Of a stretch of 64,000 bases of DNA, positions 35,890-46,003 are shown piece after piece. Where the stretch lies: contig NZ_JAJTWU010000007.1 of the NCBI RefSeq assembly GCF_021353265.1, forward strand, positions 366,665-430,664, read 5' to 3'. This DNA comes from Pelomonas cellulosilytica (GTDB lineage Bacteria > Pseudomonadota > Gammaproteobacteria > Burkholderiales > Burkholderiaceae_C). Below the pieces are notes generated by a model. It searched no databases, was not told the origin of the DNA, and was given only the letters and a program-made list of their open reading frames with translations. The position numbers and the translations under genes were made by a program. Within the stretch, counting starts at the first letter, position 1, and each line of letters begins with the position of its first letter.

Positions 35890-36744
35890 TTGAGACCTGC
35901 CACCCGCCTGCTCTGCACCGCCGCCGCCGCGCTCGCCGCCAGCGCCAGCCACGCGGCCGACTGGAGCGACACGTCCATCGGCTACCGTTTCGGCACGAAG
36001 TTCGCGGAGCCCTTCGGCACCAACAACATCCACAAGAGCATCCTCGACCTGAACCACGCGAGCGGCTACAGCTACGGCACGAACTTCTTCAACGCCGACC
36101 TGCTGCTGTCCGACAAGAACGACCCGTCCAGCCCCGGCTCCGGCAGCGGCGCGACCGAGGTCTACATCGTCTACCGGCACACGCTGGACTTCGGCAAGAT
36201 CAGCGGCAGCAAGATCGAGTTCGGCCCCGTGCGCGGTCTGGGCCTCACCGCAGGCTTCGACGCCAACGTGAAGGTGGACGCCGGCTACAACTCCCGCAAG
36301 CAGATGCTGGTGCTGGGCCCGACCTTCATGATGGACGTGCCCGGCTTCCTGAACGTCAGCCTGCTGCTGCTGAAGGAGAGCAACGCGCCTTACAACAAGT
36401 TCACCGGCACCGCCACGCCGCGCTACGACTACAAGACGCACCTGATGCTGACGGCCGCCTGGAGCATCCCGCTGGGCAAGCTGCCGTTGGCCTTCGAAGG
36501 CTTCGCCAACTACATTGCGAGCAAGGGCAAGGACGAGTTCGGCGGCTCCACAGCGCCCGAGACGAACTTCGACGGCCAGATCATGTACGACATCGGCGCC
36601 GGTGCGGGCACGACACCGGGCAAGTTCAAGGTGGGTCTCGAATACCAGTACTGGCGCAACAAGTTCGGCAACCCGGCCAGCGGCCCCGCCGGCAGCGGCG
36701 CCACAGCGAAAACGCCGATGATCAGGGCCGAGTACCACTTTTGA
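35890..36744 (+). CDS. Tsx-like outer-membrane nucleoside channel
   Basis: This 284-residue protein has a signal peptide (RPATRLLCTAAAALAASASHAA) and the Tsx/OmpK beta-barrel family: IGYRFGTKFAEPFGTNNIHK, TEVYIVYRHTLDFGKISGSK, MLVLGPTFMMDVPGFLNVSL, and the C-terminal KTPMIRAEYHF ending in Phe, as usual for outer-membrane barrels. The start is a TTG at 35890, set by AGGAG seven bases upstream and the signal peptide directly behind it. It probably admits nucleosides through the outer membrane to the two ABC importers on either side. Confidence 0.92.
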   Translation: MRPATRLLCTAAAALAASASHAADWSDTSIGYRFGTKFAEPFGTNNIHKSILDLNHASGYSYGTNFFNADLLLSDKNDPSSPGSGSGATEVYIVYRHTLDFGKISGSKIEFGPVRGLGLTAGFDANVKVDAGYNSRKQMLVLGPTFMMDVPGFLNVSLLLLKESNAPYNKFTGTATPRYDYKTHLMLTAAWSIPLGKLPLAFEGFANYIASKGKDEFGGSTAPETNFDGQIMYDIGAGAGTTPGKFKVGLEYQYWRNKFGNPASGPAGSGATAKTPMIRAEYHF

Positions 36745-36747
36745 CCC

Positions 36748-36866
36748 CTCGCCCGATCTCGCCCTCGCTGAACGGGGGCGAGACCGGTCGGTCCCCAGAG
36801 GAACGGCGAGGCTTGCCGCATCAAGCTGCAAGCAGGGCCGGCTAGGGAGCAGCCGGCGCACGGCCC
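36748..36866 (+). repeat. Three-copy structured intergenic element, copy 2
   Basis: It begins three bases after the tsx-like stop. Hairpin 1 pairs TCTCGCCC (36757-36764) with GGGCGAGA (36776-36783) around a loop holding GCTGAACG (36767-36774). TCGGTC follows at 36788-36793, then a hairpin GCTTGC (36811-36816)/GCAAGC (36828-36833), then the last hairpin GGGCCG (36835-36840)/CGGCCC (36861-36866). GGCCGGCT (36836-36843) is shared by all copies. Stem sequences differ from the other copies but pairing is kept. It ends 18 nt before the next ATG. Confidence 0.72.
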
Positions 36867-36884
36867 GAAAGACAACCGCCTCGA

Positions 36885-38402
36885 ATGACCAGACTAGAGC
36901 TGATCGGCATCACCAAGCAGTACCCCGGGGTCCGTGCCAACGATGGCATCGACCTCAAGGTCTCGCCCGGGCAGATCCACGCCATCCTCGGCGAGAACGG
37001 CGCGGGCAAGTCGACGTTGATGAAGATCATCTACGGCGCGACGAGGCCGGATGCCGGCCAGGTTGCCTGGAACGGCCGCGAGGTAGAGGTCGCCAGCCCC
37101 GCGCAGGCGCGGCAGCTGGGCATCAGCATGGTCTACCAGCACTTCTCGCTGTTCGACACGCTGACCGCGGCCGAGAACATCTGGCTGGGGCTGGACAAGG
37201 CGCAGTCGCTCGCCGAGGTGACCGAGCGGACGCGCGCCGTGTCTGCCACCTACGGTCTGCATGTGGACCCGGCGCGGCCGGTGCACACGCTCAGCGTCGG
37301 CGAGCGCCAGCGCGTGGAGATCATCCGCGCGCTGCTGACGAAGCCGCAGCTGCTGATCCTCGACGAGCCGACGTCGGTGCTGACGCCGCAGGCGGTGGAG
37401 AGCCTGTTCGTCACGCTGCGCCAGCTCAGCAGCGAGGGCTGCGCCATCCTCTACATCAGCCACAAGCTGCACGAGATCCGCTCGCTGTGCCACCACTGTA
37501 CGGTTCTGCGCGCCGGCCGCGTCGTCGGCGAGGTGGACCCGCAGCAGGAGACGAACGCCAGCCTGTCGCGGCTGATGATCGGCGCCGACGCGCCGACGCT
37601 GACCGCGCGCGAAGGCCGACGCGGCGCGCCGGTGCTGCGCGTGGCCGGGCTCAGCCTGCCGCAGCAGGACCCGTTCGGCATCACGCTGAAGGACATCGGC
37701 CTTGAAGTCGCCGCGGGCGAGATCGTCGGTGTGGCGGGCGTGTCGGGCAACGGCCAGCAGGAGCTGCTGGCCGCGCTGTCTGGCGAGGACGCGCGCGCCG
37801 CCACCGGCACGCTGCGGCTGTTCGAGCAGGACATCTCGCATGCGCCGCCCGGCCGGCGCCGCATAGCGGGCCTGCACTTCGTGCCCGAGGAGCGGCTGGG
37901 CCGCGGTGCGGTGCCGACGATGTCGCTGGCGATGAACACGCTGCTGACGCGAACCGAGGCTGTCGGCCCGGGCGGATGGCTGCGGCAGGGTGTGGCGCGC
38001 CGGCTGGCCGAGCGGCTTATCGAGCGCTTCCGCGTCAAGGCGCCGGGGCCGGATGCGCCGGCGCGCACGCTGTCGGGCGGCAACCTGCAGAAGTTCATCG
38101 TCGGCCGCGAGATCGACGCCAGCCCCAGGCTGCTCATCGTCGCGCAGCCGACCTGGGGCGTGGACGTGGGCGCGGCCGCACAGATCCGCGGCGAGCTGCT
38201 GCGGCTGCGCAACCAGGGTTGCGCGCTGCTCGTCTTCAGCGAAGAGCTGGACGAGCTGTTCGAGATCTGCGACCGGCTCCATGTCATCGCGCAGGGCCGG
38301 CTGTCGCCGTCGCTGCCGATCGCCACCGCCACGCGCGAGCAGGTGGGCGAGTGGATGTCGGGCCTGTGGCCCATGGAGGAAGCCGTCGATGCTCAAGCTT
38401 GA
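36885..38402 (+). CDS. BMP-type ABC transporter ATP-binding protein (second system)
   Basis: This 505-residue protein has two ATPase domains: Walker [10 protein letters not shown] (~residues 37-45), signature LSVGERQRVEI and Walker [18 protein letters not shown] in the first; GVSGNGQQELLAAL, LSGGNLQKFIVGREI and LLIVAQPTWGVDVGA in the second. QPTWGVD in the second half is typical of the NupO/YufO nucleoside type. It overlaps the next permease by 14 bases. Copy 2 of the structured element precedes it. Confidence 0.94.
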   Translation: MTRLELIGITKQYPGVRANDGIDLKVSPGQIHAILGENGAGKSTLMKIIYGATRPDAGQVAWNGREVEVASPAQARQLGISMVYQHFSLFDTLTAAENIWLGLDKAQSLAEVTERTRAVSATYGLHVDPARPVHTLSVGERQRVEIIRALLTKPQLLILDEPTSVLTPQAVESLFVTLRQLSSEGCAILYISHKLHEIRSLCHHCTVLRAGRVVGEVDPQQETNASLSRLMIGADAPTLTAREGRRGAPVLRVAGLSLPQQDPFGITLKDIGLEVAAGEIVGVAGVSGNGQQELLAALSGEDARAATGTLRLFEQDISHAPPGRRRIAGLHFVPEERLGRGAVPTMSLAMNTLLTRTEAVGPGGWLRQGVARRLAERLIERFRVKAPGPDAPARTLSGGNLQKFIVGREIDASPRLLIVAQPTWGVDVGAAAQIRGELLRLRNQGCALLVFSEELDELFEICDRLHVIAQGRLSPSLPIATATREQVGEWMSGLWPMEEAVDAQA

Positions 38403-39477
38403 GCCGCGCACGCAGGCGAGCTGGCTGGTGGCGTTGGCCGCGCCGCTGCTGGCACTGGCGATCACCGTGCTGATCGGCATCGTGCTGTTCACAGCGCTGG
38501 GCAAGGATCCGCTACAGGCGCTGTATCTCTTCTTCGTCGAGCCGGTGAAGAACGGCCGCGCGCTGTCCGAGCTGAGCATGAAGGCCGTGCCGTTGGCGCT
38601 GATCGCGCTGGGCTTGGCGGTGTGCTTCCGCGCCAACATTTGGAACATCGGCGCCGAGGGACAGTTCGTGCTGGGCGCTTTGGGCGCCGGCTGGATGGCC
38701 ATGCAGGCCGGCCCAGGCACGTCGGGCTGGTTCGTCGTACCGGTGCTGCTGGCCGGCATCGCGGGCGGCATGCTGTGGGCCGGCGCTGTGGCGCTGCTGC
38801 GAGACCGCTTCAACACCAACGAGATCCTCGTCAGCCTGATGCTGGTCTACGTGGCGACGCTGCTGCTGAACTACCTCGTCTACGGCCCGTGGAAGGACCC
38901 GAACGGCTACAACTTCCCGCAGACGGCGCTGTTCGACGCGTCCACGCGGCTGCCACGGCTCGTCACCGGCCTGCGCATGAACGCGGGCCTGCTCATCGCG
39001 CTGGTGGCGGTCGCGGCCTTCGCGGTGTTCCAGTTCCGCACATACCGCGGCTATGCGTTGACGGTCGGCGGCATCGCACCGGCCGCGGCGCGCTACGCGG
39101 GCTTCTCCTCGCGCAGCGCGCTGTGGACGGCGCTGCTGTTGTCCGGCGGCATGGCGGGTCTGGCCGGCGCGCTGGAGGTGGCCGGGCCGCTGGGGCAACT
39201 GACGCCTTACGTCCCGGTGGGCTACGGCTTCGCGGCCATCATCGTGGCCTTCGTCGGCCGGCTCCATCCGGTGGGCATCGTCTTCTCTTCCGTGCTGATG
39301 AGCATGTTCTACATCGGCGGCGAGCTGGCGCAGAGCCGCCTGGGCCTGCCCAAGGCGCTGACCAGCGTCTTCCAGGGCCTGCTGCTGTTCACGCTGCTGG
39401 CCTGCGACCACGCGCTGCAGTACCGCATGCGCTGGGTGGCAGCCGCCAAGGCGCGCGCGGCGGGGGCGAGCGCATGA
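38389..39477 (+). CDS. BMP-type ABC transporter permease (second system)
   Basis: This 362-residue inner-membrane protein starts MLKLEPRTQASWLVALAAPL. Typical nucleoside-permease patterns are ANIWNIGAEGQFVLGALGAG, NEILVSLMLVYVATLLLNYLV and RYAGFSSRSALWTALLLSGG. It is YufP/NupP-like. Its start lies within the end of the ATPase gene and its stop overlaps the next permease start (ATGA). Confidence 0.94.
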   Translation: MLKLEPRTQASWLVALAAPLLALAITVLIGIVLFTALGKDPLQALYLFFVEPVKNGRALSELSMKAVPLALIALGLAVCFRANIWNIGAEGQFVLGALGAGWMAMQAGPGTSGWFVVPVLLAGIAGGMLWAGAVALLRDRFNTNEILVSLMLVYVATLLLNYLVYGPWKDPNGYNFPQTALFDASTRLPRLVTGLRMNAGLLIALVAVAAFAVFQFRTYRGYALTVGGIAPAAARYAGFSSRSALWTALLLSGGMAGLAGALEVAGPLGQLTPYVPVGYGFAAIIVAFVGRLHPVGIVFSSVLMSMFYIGGELAQSRLGLPKALTSVFQGLLLFTLLACDHALQYRMRWVAAAKARAAGASA

Positions 39478-40394
39478 ACGAGATCGCACTGCTGATCGCC
39501 GCAACGCTCAGCGCTGGCACCGTGCTGGCCATCGCGGGCCTCGGGCTGCTCATCAACGAACGCGCCGGCATCGTCAACCTGGGGGCCGAAGGGATGATGC
39601 TGGTCGCCGCCATCGCCGGCTTCGCGACGGCGGTCCATACCGGCTCGGACGTGCTGGGCTTCATCGCGGGCATGGGCGCCGGCGCGTTGCTGTCGCTGTT
39701 CGTCGGTGGCCTCGTCATCTGGCTCAACACCAACCAATACGCAACCGGCCTCGCGCTCAGCCTGTTCGGTGCGGGCTTTTCGGCCTTCGTCGGCACGTCG
39801 TACACGCAGCAGCGGCTGGGCGAGCGCACGCCCTGGGCCATCCCCGGCCTGGCGGACTTGCCGGTGCTGGGCAAGGCGCTGTTCTCCCATCATCCGATGG
39901 TCTATCTGGCGATGGCGCTGGCCGTGGCGCTGCATGTCTTCCTGTACCGCAGCCGCGCGGGTCTCGTGCTGCGCGCGGTGGGCGAGTCGCCCGAGTCGGC
40001 GCATGCGCTGGGCTATCCGGTGCGCAAGATCCGCCTGGCCGCCGTGGCCGCGGGCGGCGCGCTGTGCGGCCTGGCCGGCGCTTACCTGTCGATCATCTAC
40101 ACGCCGCTGTGGGTGGAAGGCATGGTGGCCGGCAAGGGCTGGATCGCGCTGGCGCTGACCACCTTCGCCACCTGGCGGCCGGCGCGCGTGCTGCTGGGCG
40201 CCTACCTGTTCGGCGGCGTAACGATGCTGCAGTTTCATTTGCAAAGCGAAGGCATCGACATCCCGACGCACTGGCTCAGCATGCTGCCGTATCTGTCGAC
40301 GATCGCGGTGCTGGTGCTGATCTCGCGCAACCCGGCCTGGATCAAGGCCAACATGCCGGCCTCGCTCGGCAAGCCCTTCAAACCCGGTCACTGA
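39474..40394 (+). CDS. BMP-type ABC transporter permease (second system)
   Basis: This 306-residue inner-membrane protein is YufQ/NupQ-like: ERAGIVNLGAEGMMLVAAIA, TGLALSLFGAGFSAFVG and LRAVGESPESAHALGYPVRKIR. It forms the channel with the preceding gene. The last ~20 residues are cytoplasmic and basic. It is followed after 28 nt by the binding-protein gene with an AGGAG site. Confidence 0.94.
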   Translation: MNEIALLIAATLSAGTVLAIAGLGLLINERAGIVNLGAEGMMLVAAIAGFATAVHTGSDVLGFIAGMGAGALLSLFVGGLVIWLNTNQYATGLALSLFGAGFSAFVGTSYTQQRLGERTPWAIPGLADLPVLGKALFSHHPMVYLAMALAVALHVFLYRSRAGLVLRAVGESPESAHALGYPVRKIRLAAVAAGGALCGLAGAYLSIIYTPLWVEGMVAGKGWIALALTTFATWRPARVLLGAYLFGGVTMLQFHLQSEGIDIPTHWLSMLPYLSTIAVLVLISRNPAWIKANMPASLGKPFKPGH

Positions 40395-40422
40395 CTTCCC
40401 ACCCCACCCGCCAGGAGAACCC

Positions 40423-41559
40423 ATGACATCTCTCGCCACCCGTCGGACCTTTGCGCTGGCCGCCATCGCCGCCGCGGCTGTGCTTGCCGGCTGCTCAAAG
40501 AAGGAAGAGGCCGTTCCCGCCGCCGCGCCGGCCTCGGCCGCTGCGGCCAAGCCCGAGCCGCTGAAGGTTGCGTTCGCCTACGTGGGCCCGGTGGGTGACG
40601 GCGGCTGGACGTTCGCGCACGACAACGCGCGCAAGGCACTGGAGAAGGAGTTCGGCGACAGGATCGTCACCAGCTTCGTCGAGAAGGTGCCCGAGGCGGC
40701 CGACGCCGAGCGCGTGTTCAACGACATGGTGGGCCAGGGCAACAAGCTGGTCTTCGGCACGACGTTCGGCTACATGGAGCCGATGCTGAAGGTGGCGGCA
40801 GACCACAAGGATGTCAAGTTCGAGCACGCCACCGGCTACAAGACGGCCGACAACCTGCGGACCTACGACAGCCGTACATATGAAGGTGCCTACCTCGCCG
40901 GCGTCATCGCAGGTTCGATGACCAAGACAAACACCATAGGCGTCGTCGGTTCCATTCCTATTCCCGAGGTCATCCGCAACATCAACAGCTTCACGCTGGG
41001 CGCGCAGAGCGTGAACCCGAAGATCAAGACCAAGGTCGTCTGGGTCAACGAGTGGTTCGACCCGCCGAAGGAGACCGAGGCCGCCACGGCGCTCATCAAC
41101 GGCGGCGCCGACGTGCTGATGCAAAACACCGACTCCGCCGCCGTGTTGAAGACGGCCGAGGAGAAGGGCAAGCGCGCCTTCGGCTGGGACTCCGACATGA
41201 AGGCCTACGGCCCGAAGGCCCACCTGGCGTCGGCCGTCATCAACTGGACGCCGTACTACATCAAGGCCACGAAGGACGCGCTGGACGGCACCTGGGCTAC
41301 CGGCAAAGCCTGGTGGGGCGTAAAAGAAGGCGCCATCGACCTCGTCTCCATCGCCGATGACGTGCCGGCCGAGGCCAAGGCCAAGGTGGACCAGGTGAAG
41401 GCCGGCCTGAAGGATGGCAGCTTCGTCATCTGGAAGGGCCCCATCGTCGACAACACCGGCAAGGAAGTGCTGGCCAAGGACACGACGGCGGATGACGCCT
41501 TCCTGGGTGGCATCAAGTTCTTCGTGAAGGGGGTGGAAGGCAAGGTGCCTGGACAATGA
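40423..41559 (+). CDS. BMP-family substrate-binding lipoprotein (second system)
   Basis: This 378-residue lipoprotein has the lipobox VLAGC at residues ~24-28 (MTSLATRRTFALAAIAAAAV before it) and an Ala-rich linker. The BMP domain shows VAFAYVGPVGDGGWTFAHDNAR, GTTFGYMEPMLKVAA and IPIPEVIRNINSFTLGAQSVNP. Unlike the first system's binding protein it is lipid-anchored. By family it binds purine nucleosides; the deaminase directly downstream supports this. Confidence 0.93.
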   Translation: MTSLATRRTFALAAIAAAAVLAGCSKKEEAVPAAAPASAAAAKPEPLKVAFAYVGPVGDGGWTFAHDNARKALEKEFGDRIVTSFVEKVPEAADAERVFNDMVGQGNKLVFGTTFGYMEPMLKVAADHKDVKFEHATGYKTADNLRTYDSRTYEGAYLAGVIAGSMTKTNTIGVVGSIPIPEVIRNINSFTLGAQSVNPKIKTKVVWVNEWFDPPKETEAATALINGGADVLMQNTDSAAVLKTAEEKGKRAFGWDSDMKAYGPKAHLASAVINWTPYYIKATKDALDGTWATGKAWWGVKEGAIDLVSIADDVPAEAKAKVDQVKAGLKDGSFVIWKGPIVDNTGKEVLAKDTTADDAFLGGIKFFVKGVEGKVPGQ

Positions 41560-41563
41560 GCCC

Positions 41564-42778
<1,215 letters not shown>

Positions 42779-42939
42779 CGACGGCGAGGCGCCGCGCGTC
42801 TGCCGTCTCGATGACCGACGCCGCGCCATCGGGCCCTAGGGCATAGGCCACCGGCGCGCGCTCGCGCAGTACTAACACGTCCTGGTAGCGCAAGCAACAG
42901 AGTTTTTCCAGGGCCGCCCGGCGACGGAATGGCTATCAT

Positions 42940-42957
42940 TTTGTTAGCAATAACAAA
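42940..42957. promoter_or_regulatory. LacI-type operator, distal site
   Basis: TTTGTTA (42940-42946) and TAACAAA (42951-42957) form a perfect 7-bp inverted repeat with GCAA between. The core TGTTAGCAATAACA matches the LacI-family pattern TGnnAnCGnTnnCA except for one central base. It lies 33 nt before the lacI GTG start, next to a second site. Confidence 0.65.
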
Positions 42958-42960
42958 TAT

Positions 42961-42974
42961 TGGTAGCGATACCA
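42961..42974. promoter_or_regulatory. LacI-type operator, proximal site
   Basis: TGGTAGCGATACCA is an inverted repeat (TGGTA, 4 bases, TACCA) that fully matches the general LacI-family pattern TGnnAnCGnTnnCA. It resembles the xyl-box of Xanthomonas (TGGTAGCGCTAACA, from memory). It lies 15 nt before the lacI start, so autoregulation of the lacI-GH43 unit is likely. Confidence 0.7.
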
Positions 42975-42989
42975 GACCGGAGACAAGCC

Positions 42990-44063
42990 GTGGCCCGCGA
43001 ACCTGCACCGCGTGATGCTGGCGCATCACTGCTGCCGCCAAGACATGACCACCGTGCCCGACTGAACGACGTGGCGCGGGAGGCGGGCGTCAGTCTCGCC
43101 ACAGTCGACCGGGCGCTGCACCGGCGCCCGGGCGTCAGCGCCCACACCTTGCTGCGCGTGCAGCAGGCGCTGCACCGGCTGGGCCAGTCGCAGGCTGGCA
43201 CGCCGGCCCGGCCTCGGGAATCGCTCGTCGGTTTTGTGCTGCCGGCGGGAGACGATGACTTCGTGCGCGCGCTGCGCCATGAGCTGACGGCCCTGACGCC
43301 CTGGCTGAACGAGCAAGGCGCGCGCATCGACATCCGCACCGCCGACACCCGCGCCCCGGCCGCCGCCGCAGCCGCGGTGCGCCGGCTGCGGGGCCAATAC
43401 GACGCCCTCGTGCTGATGCTGCAGGACCATCCGCTCGTCCGCGACGCGGTGGACCGCATGGCTGCGGACGGCACCTGCGTCGTGACGCTGGCCGCGCCAC
43501 TCGCGACGCGGCAGCGCACGCATTTCGTCGGTCTGGACAACTTGGCCGCCGGCCGCACGGCCGCGAGCCTGCTTGGCCGCTTCTGCGGCGAGCGCGCCGG
43601 GCAGGTGGGCATCGTCATGGGGTCCCGCGATCTGAAGGATCAGGCCGAACGCCTGCAGGGTTTTCGGGGCCTGCTGGCTGCACAGCATCCGCACCTCGTG
43701 GCGCTGGAGCCGCTGGCCTGCCAAGAGCGCGACCCGCTCGCCCAAGCCGAGGTGACGCAGTTGCTGGACGCGCATCCGAACCTCGTCGGGCTCTACAGCG
43801 CCGGCGGCGGCAACCGTGGCATCCACGCAGCGCTGAAGACTGCCGGTGCGGCTGGACGTGTGGCCTGGGTCTGCCACGAGCTGAGCGGCGACACGCGCGC
43901 CGCGCTGCTCGACGGCTGTGCCAGCGCGGTCCTCGGCCAGTCCGCGGCGCAGGAAGTCCGCGCCGCGTGCCGCCTCGTACTGAACCAGCTGAGCCGGCAG
44001 ATGCCCACACTCGACGTTGAGCCCATCCGCATCGAGATCTACCTGAAGGACAACCTGCCATGA
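42990..44063 (+). CDS. LacI-family transcriptional regulator
   Basis: This 357-residue protein has its helix-turn-helix at ~residues 25-50 (RLNDVAREAGVSLATVDRALHRRPGVS) followed by a periplasmic-binding-protein-like effector domain (LVGFVLPAGDDDFVRALRHEL, VGLDNLAAGRTAASLLGRF). The GTG at 42990 follows GGAG at good distance; an upstream TTG would leave no room for it. Its stop overlaps the GH43 start (ATGA), so it is co-expressed with that enzyme and probably controls it through the two operators upstream. Confidence 0.88.
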   Translation: MAREPAPRDAGASLLPPRHDHRARLNDVAREAGVSLATVDRALHRRPGVSAHTLLRVQQALHRLGQSQAGTPARPRESLVGFVLPAGDDDFVRALRHELTALTPWLNEQGARIDIRTADTRAPAAAAAAVRRLRGQYDALVLMLQDHPLVRDAVDRMAADGTCVVTLAAPLATRQRTHFVGLDNLAAGRTAASLLGRFCGERAGQVGIVMGSRDLKDQAERLQGFRGLLAAQHPHLVALEPLACQERDPLAQAEVTQLLDAHPNLVGLYSAGGGNRGIHAALKTAGAAGRVAWVCHELSGDTRAALLDGCASAVLGQSAAQEVRAACRLVLNQLSRQMPTLDVEPIRIEIYLKDNLP

Positions 44064-45661
44064 CGACACGCCTGCAACGCGTCGCGCGCGCCTTCGCCAC
44101 GATGCTCGTCGGCAGCCTGCTGGGCGCCGCTGCGCCGGCCTGGCAGTCCGACAACGGCGACGGCACCTACAGCAACCCGCCGCTGTGGGCCGACTACCCG
44201 GACCCCGATGTCATCCGCGTGGGGGAGGACTTTTACTTCGCCACGACGACATTCGCCAACTCGCCGGGCCTGCGCATCCTGCATTCGCGCGACCTCGTCA
44301 ACTGGACGATCGCCGGCCACGTGTTCCCGCGGCTGACCGGGTCGCCGGCCTTCGACCTGCAGGGCCGCGGCGTCTACCGGCGCGGCATCTACGCCCCCAG
44401 CCTGCGACATCACGATGGCGCCTTCTACCTGGCCGTCACGCCCGTGGGCCTGCACACCAGGCTGTGCCGCGCTGTGCAGGTGCAGGGGCCTTGGGACTGC
44501 CATGAACTCGACCGTGAGGCCTTCGACCCCGCGCTGTTCTTCGACACCGACGGCCAGGCCTACATCGCCACCAGCGTGAGCTCGGACGGCACCATCACGC
44601 TGCTGACACTCAGCGCCGACCTGCGTCAGGTCACCGACGCCCGCAAGATCCACTACATCCGCGGCGCCGAGGGCTCCAAGCTCATCAAGCGCGACGGAAC
44701 CTACTACCTGTTCAACGCCATCCCGCGCCGTCTGGGCATGAGCATCTCGCGCGCCCGCTCGCTACAGGGCCCGTGGGAGACCATCGACAGTATCAACACC
44801 GCGCAGACGGGCGGCCACCAGGGTGCCATCGTGGACCTGGCCGACGGCCGCTGGTGGGGCTTCGTCATGCAGGACCAGCCGACCATCGGCCGCATCACGA
44901 ACTTCAGCCCGATCTTCTGGAAGGACGGCTGGCCCGTCTGGGGCACGCCGGAGGCGCCCGGCCGCGTGCCGGCCCGCGCGACCAAGCCCGTCCAGGGGCA
45001 GCCGCCAGCCCAGCCCGCCACCAGCGACGAGTTCAGCGAGCCGGTGCTGGGCCTGCAATGGGCCTGGAACCACAACCCGGACGATGCGATGTGGTCCCTG
45101 CGGGAGCGGCCCGGCCACCTGCGGCTGCACGCCGGCCCCGCAGCCGACTACTGGCACGCCCGCAACACGCTGACGCAGAAAGGCCAGGGGCCCTTCAGCC
45201 GCAATGAGGTGTCACTGGACTTCAGCCACCTGGCCGCTGGCGACCAATGCGGCCTGGGCACGCTCGGTAAGGTCAACGGCCAGTTGGCCGCCACGCGCGG
45301 GCCGGACGGCCTGTCGCTGCAGTGGCGCCGCATCGTGGATCAGGGCGATGGCGTGCCGCAGACGACCGAGGAAGGCCCGCGAATCGCACTGACAGGCCCA
45401 CGCGCCGAGCTGAGGCTGGAGATGAACTTCGTGCGCAAGCAGGCCAGCCTGTCGTGGCGCCCGCCGGAGGGCGCCTGGCAGCGGCTCGGCGATGCGTTCG
45501 AGCTGGTCTATGACTGGCGCACGGGCACCTTCCAGGGTCCACAGGTGGCGCTGTTCTGTTTCCACGCCGGCAGCGGCGCCGGCGGCTACATGGACGTCGA
45601 CTGGTTTCACTTCAGCGACCTGCCGGTGGCGCTACCACCAGGTTCCGCGTCCGCACCGTGA
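44060..45661 (+). CDS. Secreted glycoside hydrolase family 43 enzyme with C-terminal beta-sandwich
   Basis: This 533-residue protein has a signal peptide (VARAFATMLVGSLLGAAAPA). The five-bladed GH43 domain carries the three expected acids: Asp in WADYPDPDVIRVGEDFYF, Asp in FDPALFFDTDGQAYIATS, and Glu in RGAEGSKLIKRDGTYYLF. The last ~190 residues (SDEFSEPVLGLQWAWNHNP, GPFSRNEVSLDFSHL) form the concanavalin-like domain found in beta-xylosidases and arabinofuranosidases. Likely activity: alpha-L-arabinofuranosidase or beta-xylosidase on hemicellulose oligosaccharides. Confidence 0.9.
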   Translation: MTTRLQRVARAFATMLVGSLLGAAAPAWQSDNGDGTYSNPPLWADYPDPDVIRVGEDFYFATTTFANSPGLRILHSRDLVNWTIAGHVFPRLTGSPAFDLQGRGVYRRGIYAPSLRHHDGAFYLAVTPVGLHTRLCRAVQVQGPWDCHELDREAFDPALFFDTDGQAYIATSVSSDGTITLLTLSADLRQVTDARKIHYIRGAEGSKLIKRDGTYYLFNAIPRRLGMSISRARSLQGPWETIDSINTAQTGGHQGAIVDLADGRWWGFVMQDQPTIGRITNFSPIFWKDGWPVWGTPEAPGRVPARATKPVQGQPPAQPATSDEFSEPVLGLQWAWNHNPDDAMWSLRERPGHLRLHAGPAADYWHARNTLTQKGQGPFSRNEVSLDFSHLAAGDQCGLGTLGKVNGQLAATRGPDGLSLQWRRIVDQGDGVPQTTEEGPRIALTGPRAELRLEMNFVRKQASLSWRPPEGAWQRLGDAFELVYDWRTGTFQGPQVALFCFHAGSGAGGYMDVDWFHFSDLPVALPPGSASAP

Positions 45662-46003
45662 GAACGCCACGGCGTCGCCGTTTCAGCGCATTTGCAACAA
45701 ACCCATCTCCGTTTAGATCAATTTTCGGCGCTTGTCGATGCAATTTTGGACATCACCGCGGGAGCGCTCCCAGGCAAGACCACCTCAGTGGGAGAAACAC
45801 CACAGCGCCTCCGGGAGAGCCCTCATCGCACAGACTTTGTTAGCGCCTAACAATCAATTTACTTACAGATTCCATCAGGTTACACGCCAACGACGGCGCG
45901 CCGCCTGATGACACGTTGCCACGGCCTGCGACCAGGTCGAAGCATCGAAGGGGCCCTGAGCCCTTCCACCGTTCCGGCCCGAGACGGCCATCAGGAGACA
46001 ACA
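45662..46003. other. 342-bp intergenic region before the TonB receptor gene
   Basis: This stretch has no gene I can support. It is lower in GC than its surroundings between about 45690 and 45890, as expected of a promoter region, and contains one perfect inverted repeat (45837-45853). TTGCAA at 45690-45695 could be a -35 element, but I see no convincing -10. An AGGAG ribosome site lies just before the receptor ATG. Confidence 0.6.
45837..45853. promoter_or_regulatory. LacI-type operator before the TonB receptor
   Basis: TTGTTAG (45837-45843) and CTAACAA (45847-45853) form a perfect 7-bp inverted repeat around CGC. The half-site TTGTTAG is the same as in the distal operator before the lacI gene at 42990. 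That links the receptor gene to the same regulator or its paralogue. It lies 150 nt before the receptor ATG. Confidence 0.65.

Noticed and set aside
36894..38819. 641-codon open frame on the - strand opposite the second ATPase gene
   Set aside because: No family features and His/Arg/Gln-rich composition; it crosses the ATPase and permease genes, which are certain.
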